Source: JABSOG01 sp965277695 (GTDB lineage: Bacteria; Pseudomonadota; Gammaproteobacteria; Enterobacterales; Alteromonadaceae). From it: a stretch of 64,000 nucleotides of DNA. Numbering within the stretch: the first letter of the stretch is position 1; the number at the start of each line of letters is the position of its first letter. This document shows positions 45,484-53,547 of the stretch, piece by piece. The position numbers and the translations under genes were made by a program. Location of the stretch: NCBI GenBank assembly GCA_965277695.1, contig CBDIDQ010000033.1, positions 371,397-435,396 of the forward strand, written 5' to 3'. The notes under the pieces were generated by a model that saw only the letters and a list, made by a program, of their open reading frames with translations, ran no database searches and was not told the DNA's origin.

Positions 45484-45870
45484 CTATTGGTTATTTGGTA
45501 ATAAGTGGCCATATTGATCACTATCCATTGGTACACTTGGTTTAATCAAAAAATTCAACATATCGAATGCGCCCCACTGGTTTTTGCACCCCATATTTTC
45601 TTTGAAAATTTCGCTTTTAGCTTCCTTAACAAGCGGTTTTAACTGGCCGATATCAGGTTCTTTTAAGGCGATACTCGTGGTGTTGTTTAGGGTGGGGAGC
45701 GCTGCACTTGTTGGTTGATTAGCCGTATCGTCACTTGCCTGTTGAAACACATCATTAGCTAAAAACCCCACTAAAACCAAAGCTAAAACTAAAGCTAAAA
45801 CTAAAACTAAAGCTACAATAATGGCAATTCGATACTTTTTGTTGATGAGGTGAGCTTTAAAACTGCTCAT
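45484..45870 (-). CDS. Single-TM protein with repeat-expanded membrane helix
   Basis: Protein of 128 aa with one N-terminal TM helix (about 14-36). The helix contains LVLALVLALVLV encoded by 12-bp and 6-bp units (45779-45814), followed by a periplasmic tail with one cysteine (NMGCKNQWGAF). Its ATG overlaps the stop of the upstream membrane gene by four bases (ATGA), so the two are translationally coupled. No family recognised; the coupling suggests a joint role at the inner membrane. Confidence 0.65.
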   Translation of the reverse strand: MSSFKAHLINKKYRIAIIVALVLVLALVLALVLVGFLANDVFQQASDDTANQPTSAALPTLNNTTSIALKEPDIGQLKPLVKEAKSEIFKENMGCKNQWGAFDMLNFLIKPSVPMDSDQYGHLLPNNQ

Positions 45871-46328
45871 GCGGTTATATCTTTTTTACTGCTGATTTGG
45901 GCGCGTAGATTAACCAACATATCCTTTTCGTAAAAAGGTGCAATTACTAAAATACTAGTATCTGTGGAGGATTTAATTATATAAATCCCCAACAATCGAT
46001 AGATGAAATGCTGTTGGGTGATAGCGTCAGCGGCCAATTCATTTAACTTGATTTCTACTTGAGGGTTATCCCAATACAATACTGTCTGAACGTTTGGTCC
46101 GATAATTGATTTTGAGTTGATTTCGATGTCAGCATGAATATATTGATACCTGGCTAAGCCCCAACCGCATGACAAGGTAAAAAATATCAGTATTTTGTCT
46201 TTAAGGAGTTCGGCATAGTTTACATCTGCGGTGACGATATAAAGTAAATATAAAGGGACGCAAAATAAAAGCGTGCCGATGATAGCGTGAAATGCAACAA
46301 CTCTTGATTTCGATTCTTTGAGTAACAT
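45867..46328 (-). CDS. Two-TM membrane protein with PH-like domain, function unknown
   Basis: Protein of 153 aa with two hydrophobic helices (about 11-32 and 45-62). A beta-rich C-terminal part (HADIEINSKSIIGPNVQTVL, YWDNPQVEIKLNELAADAI, SILVIAPFYEK) resembles bacterial PH-like membrane domains (DUF-type YdbT/YokE relatives). First gene of a coupled pair with 45484-45870. Assignment is by pattern only. Confidence 0.6.
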   Translation of the reverse strand: MLLKESKSRVVAFHAIIGTLLFCVPLYLLYIVTADVNYAELLKDKILIFFTLSCGWGLARYQYIHADIEINSKSIIGPNVQTVLYWDNPQVEIKLNELAADAITQQHFIYRLLGIYIIKSSTDTSILVIAPFYEKDMLVNLRAQISSKKDITA

Positions 46329-46441
46329 ATGTGTGCTTATTTTGATAAAAGGTATTGAGGCTTTTTAATATGCAGAGTCGCTCTTGAAGATGCTTAGAGC
46401 GACTAAAGTCGGTTGAAGTATATTGATTTTAGGTTTGTCAA

Positions 46442-47161
46442 TTAATCAGAGCTATGACAATCAGTACAAGATTGCTGAAAAGACTTCCATGCGCCTGAAT
46501 AATCATTGTATTGCCAAATCTCTACTTTTTGAACTTCTCCAGTACTCGCTTCAAATGAGAGATGAAATTTGTTGTATTGTCCAATACCTGCTTCTCGTGC
46601 GCTTTCGGTAATATAAAGCCGAGTTGAAATATCTACTGAATCATCGCAATCATTACAAACCACTCTTATCTTTTTAATATCGAAGTTAGGGTTTTGTGTG
46701 TTTGTTTTACTATTTAGCATTGTTAACGTTTCGTGGCGCTTATTGCCATAGACTTGGATAAATCTACCATAGTCTCCAATGTCTAAACCTAAACGAGTTG
46801 CCATTTTAGCTTGTATTAGGTTATTACGGTTAATCAGTTTTCCTTCTATGCCTGCTGGCACTTTTTGGCCAGACTCTAAATAAGGCAATGCTGCTTTGAA
46901 TTCTGGAGAAGAGCCAATAAACGCTAGTGTTTCATTGTTACTGTCAATTTTTTCATTGAGGCGTTCAAAGCGATTCGCTGCATTCATATAAGCTTCAACA
47001 GATAGTCCGATTTCATTGGCATATTTTTTAATTTCAAGTTGAGTGACATTATTAGATGAATGATGTGTTGATTGCTCAATGGTCATTTCAGATTGAGCGA
47101 GGATATTGTTTGAAAACATAAGTGCAACGGTTGTTGTTAAGGTTAAAAGTAATTTCATCAT
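46442..47161 (-). CDS. Exported protein ending in a CxxCH haem-type motif
   Basis: Protein of 239 aa with a signal peptide (MMKLLLTLTTTVALMFSNNI, then LAQ-S). The middle is helical (YANEIGLSVEAYMNAANRFE and similar). Then come a CNDCDD pair and a C-terminal SCTDCHSSD, where CTDCH is the covalent haem c attachment pattern. A methionine or histidine sixth ligand cannot be assigned, and a single CxxCH at the very end is unusual for cytochrome c, so a haem protein is possible but not certain. It is separate from the neighbouring operon by 113 bp. Confidence 0.6.
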   Translation of the reverse strand: MMKLLLTLTTTVALMFSNNILAQSEMTIEQSTHHSSNNVTQLEIKKYANEIGLSVEAYMNAANRFERLNEKIDSNNETLAFIGSSPEFKAALPYLESGQKVPAGIEGKLINRNNLIQAKMATRLGLDIGDYGRFIQVYGNKRHETLTMLNSKTNTQNPNFDIKKIRVVCNDCDDSVDISTRLYITESAREAGIGQYNKFHLSFEASTGEVQKVEIWQYNDYSGAWKSFQQSCTDCHSSD

Positions 47162-47329
47162 AGTGCTCTTATTTTTTGATTAGAAAACGTGAGTCTATAC
47201 TATAAATTTTTTCTACACAAGTCGGTACTTTGTATCAAATTGTACTGACTTATTACCTGTTAACTTCGACGTTCTAGATAGGTATTTCAAGTGCTTCTGG
47301 ATTAAAGTTGAAAGGTGGTAGGAAGGTGG

Positions 47330-47410
47330 TAGGAACGAGCTCCAGCTCGTGATAGGGAGATAACAACGAGGTTGAAACCTCGTCTACGTCAGTGTTGATG
47401 CGACGTAGAC
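47330..47410. repeat. R2 palindrome next to R1 core, copy C
   Basis: R2 copy (47330-47352, core AACGAGCTCCAGCTCGT) is followed by an R1 core (47367-47410). Here the second hairpin has arms GTCTACGTC (47382-47390) and GACGTAGAC (47402-47410). Relative to the other R1 copies a G-C pair has become T-A, so pairing is kept. The remaining 47162-47329 holds no visible gene. Confidence 0.85.
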
Positions 47411-47436
47411 GAGAATATCAGATGTAACCCGCAGCC

Positions 47437-50400
47437 TTAATTCTCACACTGCTGAATAACCAGACGACCGACGTCCATACTGGCGTCAGGATTGGCTTCG
47501 TTCAGTGTTAGCAAGAAGCTATAGGTACCTGAGCTCAGGCTGGTTTGGTTGTTTTCTGTGCCTGCGTTACCTAATGCCACCGTTCGTACTTCATCTAGTG
47601 CCAAGTTGGCGGTTTCGATGGCAGTGCCTTCGCCGTTGACAGCCCATAATTGGGTGGTCCAGTTGTCGTCGTCTGAGGCGAGTTTGAATTGCATGTCGCC
47701 GTCAAAAGTCGCTACTGCTTGATAGCGGTTTTCACCTTTATAGTTGAATGCATAAGCCGAGTCTGGACCCCAACCAGAGTGACTGCCTCTGATATATAAT
47801 TGGCCACCGCCTGCAACGCTAAGCGGGTAGGCGTCTGACGAGTCTGTTAGCGCATCACAAGCAATGATTTGATTAGCTACCGATACTGACACAACCGGCG
47901 TATCTGCACTGGCATCGATGCTGAACTTGTAGCTAGCAAAAGTGTCTAGGGTGATAGCAATGTTTTCGCCCTCAGCTGTTGCCGGGATTGAATCAGCGGC
48001 AAACGTTACTTGAGCAAAACCTAGGTTGACGGCATTCCAGTCGGCATCGGCAATTTTGAAGCTGTAAAGACCTGCGGTTAAGGTGGTGGTGAACGAGTAA
48101 ATACCGTTACCATCATATTCCATCAAATTGACTGGATCCCATGTGTTGATGCCTCGAAGGTAAATTTGCGTATCACCAAAAGGCACTGGTACTAGGTTTG
48201 GATCAGCGGCCAGACCGGTGCCCTGAGTTTCGCCCTGAGGTTTAACAAATACGGCGGTGGTCAATGCAGGCACACTAAAACTACCGTTACCATTACCTTG
48301 GGCAAAACTTGAGGTTTTTACTACCGCATCTTGCGAGTTTTGCTGGACGCTGTGAAGCTCAAAACCAGCGGCGGTGTTGATAGTATGAGTTTGTGTGATA
48401 TCGGTGCCATTGATCACCACTACAACGGCATCGTTAGCCGGGTCAAGGTCGGTTAGACCGAGGCCATCGTCAATACTCATTACAATAAGTCCCGGTGTTT
48501 GCTGCGGGCCAGTATTGTGAAAGCCAATTCGCGTTTTAACTGCGTCACCTGTGGTGAGGCGGAACAGTTTGCTATTACTGCGAATGCTCATGAGTTCTTT
48601 GAACACGTTAGAGGCAAGTTGAATGTCGCTTTTGGCTGGGGTGGAATCAAGGTTCGCAATCATGCCGCTGATTTCATCCCACTGTTGCTGGTTATCTTGA
48701 CCCAGTGGCAAACCGGTATTCCAGTTGTTGGTGTTCATGGTGTAATCAACGCGGTTGAACCAATCGCCTGAGTCGTAGCTATTGCGGTCGAGTGATTTTG
48801 ACCGCAGCATGTCGCCACCTAATTGAAAGAACGGAATACCCTGACTTATCAACGGGATAGTTGCAGCGATGTTCTGTGCTCTGACACGATCACTTAATGA
48901 CATGGTTGCTGGTAAGGCGTATTGCAGCTCATCCCATAAGGTGCGGTTGTCATGCTTGGAAACGTAGTTGATGATGTCAGCTGGGTCGTCAGCATAAGAC
49001 GATTGCGCGTAGCTGCTGCCCTGTTTGGCGGTGCCGTGCTCGTCAATCATCACAAACTCTTTTAAGGTGCCAGCCAGTCCTAAACGAATGTGGTCTATGT
49101 TGGTCAAATCAACGGCTGATTTGAATAATGCGCCTTCTCTGATAGTGTCGCGAGGACGGTCATTAAAGGTGCCTATCTCGGTGTTGTTGAGGTTTTCTTG
49201 TGTCGCTTGTTCGAATAAACGACCGCTGACCACTTCGCCCCAGTTCCAGCCTTCACCATAGAAGTAGTTGTCAGCATCAACCTGCTGTACCGCTGTTCTG
49301 GCGTCAAGCAACAGTTGCTTAGGCATGTGACCCATGATGTCAAAACGGAAGCCGTCAAAGCCATATTCTTTAGTCCACAATACCAGTGAATCGGTAACGA
49401 ATTTGGCAAACATGCGATGTTCTGAGGCAGTGTTTTCACAACAGGTTGAGCGTTCAATCAAACCGCTGATTTCGTTATAGCGGTGATAGTAGCCCGGGAC
49501 GATTTTATCGAATACTGAATTATCGAATAAACCTGATGACGTGGTGTGGTTATAAACTACGTCAAGTACGGTACGTAAACCCATTTGATGCAGCGACTGA
49601 ATCATCGTTCGCATTTCTATAATGCGCTTTACGCCTTCTGGATTGGTGGCAAAACTACCTTCTGGTGCGTTGAAATGATGAGGGTCATAACCCCAGTTGA
49701 AGCCATCGACATTGCGCATCGCTTCAACCAATGCTTGTGTGTCGGTGCTGGCAGGATCGTAGCTTTTGATCACGTCGAGTAAGATGGCAGAACCACTTTC
49801 TACTCCACAAACCGGTGCTGAGCCATTGACGTTACATAGTTCGTCAACGGTATCGCTGAGTTCAACTCGCTCGGCAGCTTTTTCGTTGACTGTGCCGATG
49901 TCATTGACGGGCAACAGGTGAAAATGAGTTAAACCGGCATCGACCAATGATTTTAAGTGTTGTACCGGGGCTGAGTCTTGTTCGGTAAACGCAAGGTATT
50001 TACCGCGATTGGCGGCGCTGGTGCTTTCATCCCAAGCACTGAAATCGCGGACATGGCCTTCATAAATCACTGCATCTTCTAGTTCAGCAACCGTTGGTAC
50101 TGCATGGTTATCCCATTGTGCGGGTTTTAAATCGGCATCGCTGAGATTGACAAACTGGCTATAGCGACCGTTGACCGACAAGCTGACTGAGTAGGGGTCG
50201 GTGGCTTCAATGGTTTCAATATTTTTGCTTAATGGGTGATAAGCGGTGATTTCATAACGGTAATAGGCGCGGTCTAAGTCTGATGCAACGTTGTCGCTCC
50301 AGATACCCGTTTGGCTGTTTAACGTCATGGCTTCGCTGCTGATTAAGGTTTTGTCAGCGGCATAAAGGCTTAGTTTGACTGCTTGTGCGGTAGGAGCCCA

Positions 50401-51480
50401 AACCGTGGTATTGATTGAACCATCGGGTTGATAGGCGGTGCCCAATTTAGCTTCATCGGCATCATTGCTGCCTGAGGTGTAGAGGTCGTCGAGTACTTTA
50501 GCTGCTTGCACATAAGTTGCGCTTTGTAACTGTTCATCGGCGTTAAAAGTGGCTGCTACCAATTGTTCTTTCACTAATGCTTTGACTTCGCTGGTGCTGA
50601 GCGTATGAGTAAACGCAGCCCAGTCTTGCAGATGTGGTACCAGCGCTTTTTGTGCGGCGGTTAAGGTTGCCGTTTGCAGCATTACTGAGTTGTCGGCGGT
50701 GATGCTATCGGCGTCAAGCGTATTGAGTCCAGCGTTGGCTGAGTGTAATAATTTTACGCTGGCGGTGCTGGAATTGGTGTTGACTAGCAACGTTTTTTCA
50801 TCAATCCAGTGAGCGGCTGCGCCTTCAACTTGCATGGCGAAATCGCCAGTGGGCAGGGTTGGTTCAGCAAAACTGCCGATGCCGGAGAGGATAAATGACC
50901 AACGGTTGGCACTCAATGCCAAGGTTTGGTCGTTATCGTCTGGGTCTTTTTGGTCGCCGTTATGGAGGATGAAATTGGCGCAATCGCCAAAGCCGTCTTT
51001 TAGTGGGAGTACCCAATAGGCACCGTAGTTATCATCGACGGCGGCATTTGCTGCGCCGTCATCCCAAGTGATTGAGGCGACAAAATCTTCGCTGTAGGCG
51101 TCGCAAGTGTCATTGTTCCAGGCGTGGATTTTCCAGTCTTGATAATTGCCATCAGCGCGATAGTAATATAATACCGCCTGATTATCTGCGGCAGCTAGCG
51201 TCGGTGCTGGATTGACACAGGTGTCATTGGCTTCGTTGGGGATTAATGGCAAATCACACTGAATGGCGGTTGGTGCTGGTGTTTCACAGGCGGTGCCCGC
51301 TTCATTCAACACTTCTGGGGCGTTACAAATCAGTGGTGCTGGCGGTGGATCGGGTGTTACTACAACAGGTGGTGTAGTGCTACTGCCTGAACTACTGCCG
51401 CCGCAACCTGAGAGTAAGGCGGCGAGGGTGAAGGCTAACGTTGTCGCCTTTTTTATCGGTGGAGTCTTTGTCATCAACAT
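47437..51480 (-). CDS. Lipoprotein pullulanase-type alpha-1,6-glucosidase (GH13)
   Basis: Debranching enzyme of 1347 aa that cuts alpha-1,6 links in pullulan, starch or glycogen. Lipobox LLSGC (Cys26) is followed by a Ser/Thr/Pro linker, Cys-rich repeats (50-95), a starch-binding PUD/CBM41 module (about 100-200), the pullulanase N2 and CBM48 modules (about 215-450), and the GH13 barrel. Catalytic features: DVVYNHT (640-646), FRFD with Asp714 nucleophile, YGEGW with Glu743 acid/base, KHDN with Asp844. The C-terminus adds two modules (about 1110-1340) resembling SusE/CBM-like starch-binding domains (TQIYLRGINTWD, GQLYIRGSHSGWG). It is predicted at the cell surface. Confidence 0.93.
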   Translation of the reverse strand: MLMTKTPPIKKATTLAFTLAALLSGCGGSSSGSSTTPPVVVTPDPPPAPLICNAPEVLNEAGTACETPAPTAIQCDLPLIPNEANDTCVNPAPTLAAADNQAVLYYYRADGNYQDWKIHAWNNDTCDAYSEDFVASITWDDGAANAAVDDNYGAYWVLPLKDGFGDCANFILHNGDQKDPDDNDQTLALSANRWSFILSGIGSFAEPTLPTGDFAMQVEGAAAHWIDEKTLLVNTNSSTASVKLLHSANAGLNTLDADSITADNSVMLQTATLTAAQKALVPHLQDWAAFTHTLSTSEVKALVKEQLVAATFNADEQLQSATYVQAAKVLDDLYTSGSNDADEAKLGTAYQPDGSINTTVWAPTAQAVKLSLYAADKTLISSEAMTLNSQTGIWSDNVASDLDRAYYRYEITAYHPLSKNIETIEATDPYSVSLSVNGRYSQFVNLSDADLKPAQWDNHAVPTVAELEDAVIYEGHVRDFSAWDESTSAANRGKYLAFTEQDSAPVQHLKSLVDAGLTHFHLLPVNDIGTVNEKAAERVELSDTVDELCNVNGSAPVCGVESGSAILLDVIKSYDPASTDTQALVEAMRNVDGFNWGYDPHHFNAPEGSFATNPEGVKRIIEMRTMIQSLHQMGLRTVLDVVYNHTTSSGLFDNSVFDKIVPGYYHRYNEISGLIERSTCCENTASEHRMFAKFVTDSLVLWTKEYGFDGFRFDIMGHMPKQLLLDARTAVQQVDADNYFYGEGWNWGEVVSGRLFEQATQENLNNTEIGTFNDRPRDTIREGALFKSAVDLTNIDHIRLGLAGTLKEFVMIDEHGTAKQGSSYAQSSYADDPADIINYVSKHDNRTLWDELQYALPATMSLSDRVRAQNIAATIPLISQGIPFFQLGGDMLRSKSLDRNSYDSGDWFNRVDYTMNTNNWNTGLPLGQDNQQQWDEISGMIANLDSTPAKSDIQLASNVFKELMSIRSNSKLFRLTTGDAVKTRIGFHNTGPQQTPGLIVMSIDDGLGLTDLDPANDAVVVVINGTDITQTHTINTAAGFELHSVQQNSQDAVVKTSSFAQGNGNGSFSVPALTTAVFVKPQGETQGTGLAADPNLVPVPFGDTQIYLRGINTWDPVNLMEYDGNGIYSFTTTLTAGLYSFKIADADWNAVNLGFAQVTFAADSIPATAEGENIAITLDTFASYKFSIDASADTPVVSVSVANQIIACDALTDSSDAYPLSVAGGGQLYIRGSHSGWGPDSAYAFNYKGENRYQAVATFDGDMQFKLASDDDNWTTQLWAVNGEGTAIETANLALDEVRTVALGNAGTENNQTSLSSGTYSFLLTLNEANPDASMDVGRLVIQQCEN

Positions 51481-51776
51481 ATAAACAAGCCTATTGTATT
51501 ATTTCGGATGTTACGTTAAGTGTTAAATCTGATGTCGCCCCGGCGATCTGCGTCAGTTCTGTGTTAATGCTATTTAATATTAAAGGGACGACTCGATAGA
51601 TTGGTCATTTTATGACACATTGAGGGGGTTGCGGGGCTGAATACGAATGCAAAGGGAAAATAGGGTTATCTGGTAAGTTGCCAGACAAATCTTTGAAAAT
51701 AGGGCTTATTGGGCTAAACTGGCGCGAATATAATGGCCGGATCACATCACCACCAAATCAAAAAAGAGAGGTTGTT

Positions 51777-53114
51777 TTGCATCGATTAATTATCAATAAA
51801 TTTGGTCCTTTGGTTGGTTGTGAATGTCAATTGAATAACCTCACCATTCTCATTGGTCCGCAATCATCAGGTAAGAGCACGACCAGTAAATTGTTTTATT
51901 TCTTTCTTCATATTCGTGATGAATATAGTCGCTTTTTACTTGATGTTAGCGTTGAGAGTGAGGTTAAAAGTGAGGGTGAAAACAGGGTTCAAACGTTACT
52001 GGACAGCTTTTCAAAGCGGATCCGTAGACGCTTCATTGAGTTTTGGGGTCCAGGGCCACAAGATGATGATTTACATGTTAAATACTGCTATAGCGATGAC
52101 GTATTTATCGAGATATCGAGCAAGCAAGGGTATATTGACCCTGTTTTTAGCGATAGCATTGTACAACGTTTACAGGCAGATTTTAGGTTATTGCAAGCTC
52201 AGGAGATATCAACCGCTGACGCTGGTAATCTGTTTAATAATGCCACTATTATTGCCAATGAAATTAATGACAGTGACAAACTTGCCAAGTTAATTGCTAC
52301 ATCTAGGCAACTATTTAATTTTGATGAAGATTTATTGTTCATTCCTGCCGGGCGTAGTTTGCTGTCGACTCTATCTGATCAATTGCAATATATTCAGCCT
52401 CATCAGTTGGATTATCCGATGCGCAACTTTATTGACCGTATTAATAAAACCAAGCCTTTTTTTGGCAAAAGTATGGCTGATATTATTGCGGCAAAACAGT
52501 TATTAGGTGAGAAAAATATTCCGCTTGATCAGACGCAGAAAATCGCGACGATCATCAAGAAAATTCTTAAAGGCGAATACATTCACAGTAAAGATGGTGG
52601 CAAGCTTTATATTGATGGTGGCTCTTATACCAATATTAATTTTGCTTCGTCGGGTCAACAAGAGTCGATTTGGATCTTGTTATCATTATTTTTGGTGGCG
52701 CTTGAGCAGGTTAAAGCATTAATTTTTATTGAAGAACCCGAAGCGCATTTATTCCCCATTGCACAAAAAGAAATGGTTGAATTGATTGCTTTTTTACAGC
52801 AAACCATGAGTACGCGATTTATTATTACTACGCATTCGCCATATATTCTTGCTGCATTGAATAATCACATATATGCCAATGAGTTAGGCAATAACTCAGA
52901 TAAGAGTAAGACGAAGGCCGTTGAGTCGATTATTAGCAAAGACAGTTGGCTAAAGTATGACAATATTACCGGTTATTTTGTTACTAATGGCCAGTTGAAT
53001 GACTTGTGTGATGATGAATTGAAGATGCTGAAAACCGAGCTGATTGATACCGCATCTGAGTTGGTTAACCAAGAATATGATCGGCTGTTTGAGGTTGAAA
53101 ACCATGAAGGATAA
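51777..53114 (+). CDS. AAA_15/OLD-like ATPase of an accessory two-gene system
   Basis: ATPase of 445 aa when started at TTG 51777, which has GAGAGG five bases upstream and puts the first beta strand (HRLIINKFGPL) at the N-terminus; the frame is open to 51678. ABC/SMC-type motifs: Walker A GPQSSGKST (27-35), signature SSGQQES (291-297), Walker B ALIFIEEPEAHL (314-325), H-loop THS (352-354). This is the ATPase type found in OLD, PtuA and AriA defence proteins, but no TOPRIM domain follows. The next gene overlaps its last 11 bp. A role in phage or plasmid defence is inferred. Confidence 0.82.
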   Translation: MHRLIINKFGPLVGCECQLNNLTILIGPQSSGKSTTSKLFYFFLHIRDEYSRFLLDVSVESEVKSEGENRVQTLLDSFSKRIRRRFIEFWGPGPQDDDLHVKYCYSDDVFIEISSKQGYIDPVFSDSIVQRLQADFRLLQAQEISTADAGNLFNNATIIANEINDSDKLAKLIATSRQLFNFDEDLLFIPAGRSLLSTLSDQLQYIQPHQLDYPMRNFIDRINKTKPFFGKSMADIIAAKQLLGEKNIPLDQTQKIATIIKKILKGEYIHSKDGGKLYIDGGSYTNINFASSGQQESIWILLSLFLVALEQVKALIFIEEPEAHLFPIAQKEMVELIAFLQQTMSTRFIITTHSPYILAALNNHIYANELGNNSDKSKTKAVESIISKDSWLKYDNITGYFVTNGQLNDLCDDELKMLKTELIDTASELVNQEYDRLFEVENHEG

Positions 53115-53535
53115 GCTGGGCACAAAAGGCTTATTAAGCGATGACAACCGTTCGGTAGCTCAGTTTGAAGAAAACGGCATGGTCTATAAAGGGGTTAATC
53201 AACAGCGTCATCGCGTGCTCAGATATGATGTCGATGGCAAGATGATTACTCAGGGGAAAAAATGTGATAAAGCATTGGCACTACCGGATCTAAACACCTT
53301 GTATTTAATTGAGCTTAAAGGATGTGATTTAAAGAAGGCCGCGACGCAATTATTTGAAACCATCAAGGTGTTGGATCATAAGCTCGATGGTGTTGTTGTT
53401 CATGGTCGTGCGGTGTGTTCAAGAATACCCAAACCTGATATTCGCTCGACACAGGTCGTTCGGCTCGAACGAGAGCTGGCTAAGCGTAAGGGCAGTTTTA
53501 AAAAGAATAGCAAGGTGATCGAAGAGCGTATTTGA
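53104..53535 (+). CDS. Partner of the ATPase, possible PD-(D/E)XK nuclease-like protein
   Basis: Protein of 143 aa whose ATG lies 11 bp inside the preceding ATPase gene, so translation is coupled. The core reads Cys54-Asp55, then LNTLYLIELKG with Glu70-x-Lys72, then a helix with AATQLFETIKVL. Asp, 14 residues, Glu-x-Lys, then a Gln-bearing helix is the layout of PD-(D/E)XK nucleases. The C-terminus is basic (KRKGSFKKNSK), fit for nucleic acid. No family name recognised. It ends 12 bp from the convergent ATPase-methyltransferase gene. The nuclease assignment is pattern-based. Confidence 0.6.
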   Translation: MKDKLGTKGLLSDDNRSVAQFEENGMVYKGVNQQRHRVLRYDVDGKMITQGKKCDKALALPDLNTLYLIELKGCDLKKAATQLFETIKVLDHKLDGVVVHGRAVCSRIPKPDIRSTQVVRLERELAKRKGSFKKNSKVIEERI

Positions 53536-53547
53536 TGGCTCTTGTTT

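Noticed and set aside
49025..49457. Antisense and alternate frames inside the pullulanase gene
   Set aside because: They overlap the conserved catalytic barrel, which fixes the coding frame.
51777..53535. PARIS, Septu or Gabija system
   Set aside because: The ATPase type fits, but the partner has no recognisable DUF4435/TOPRIM, HNH or UvrD-like features.
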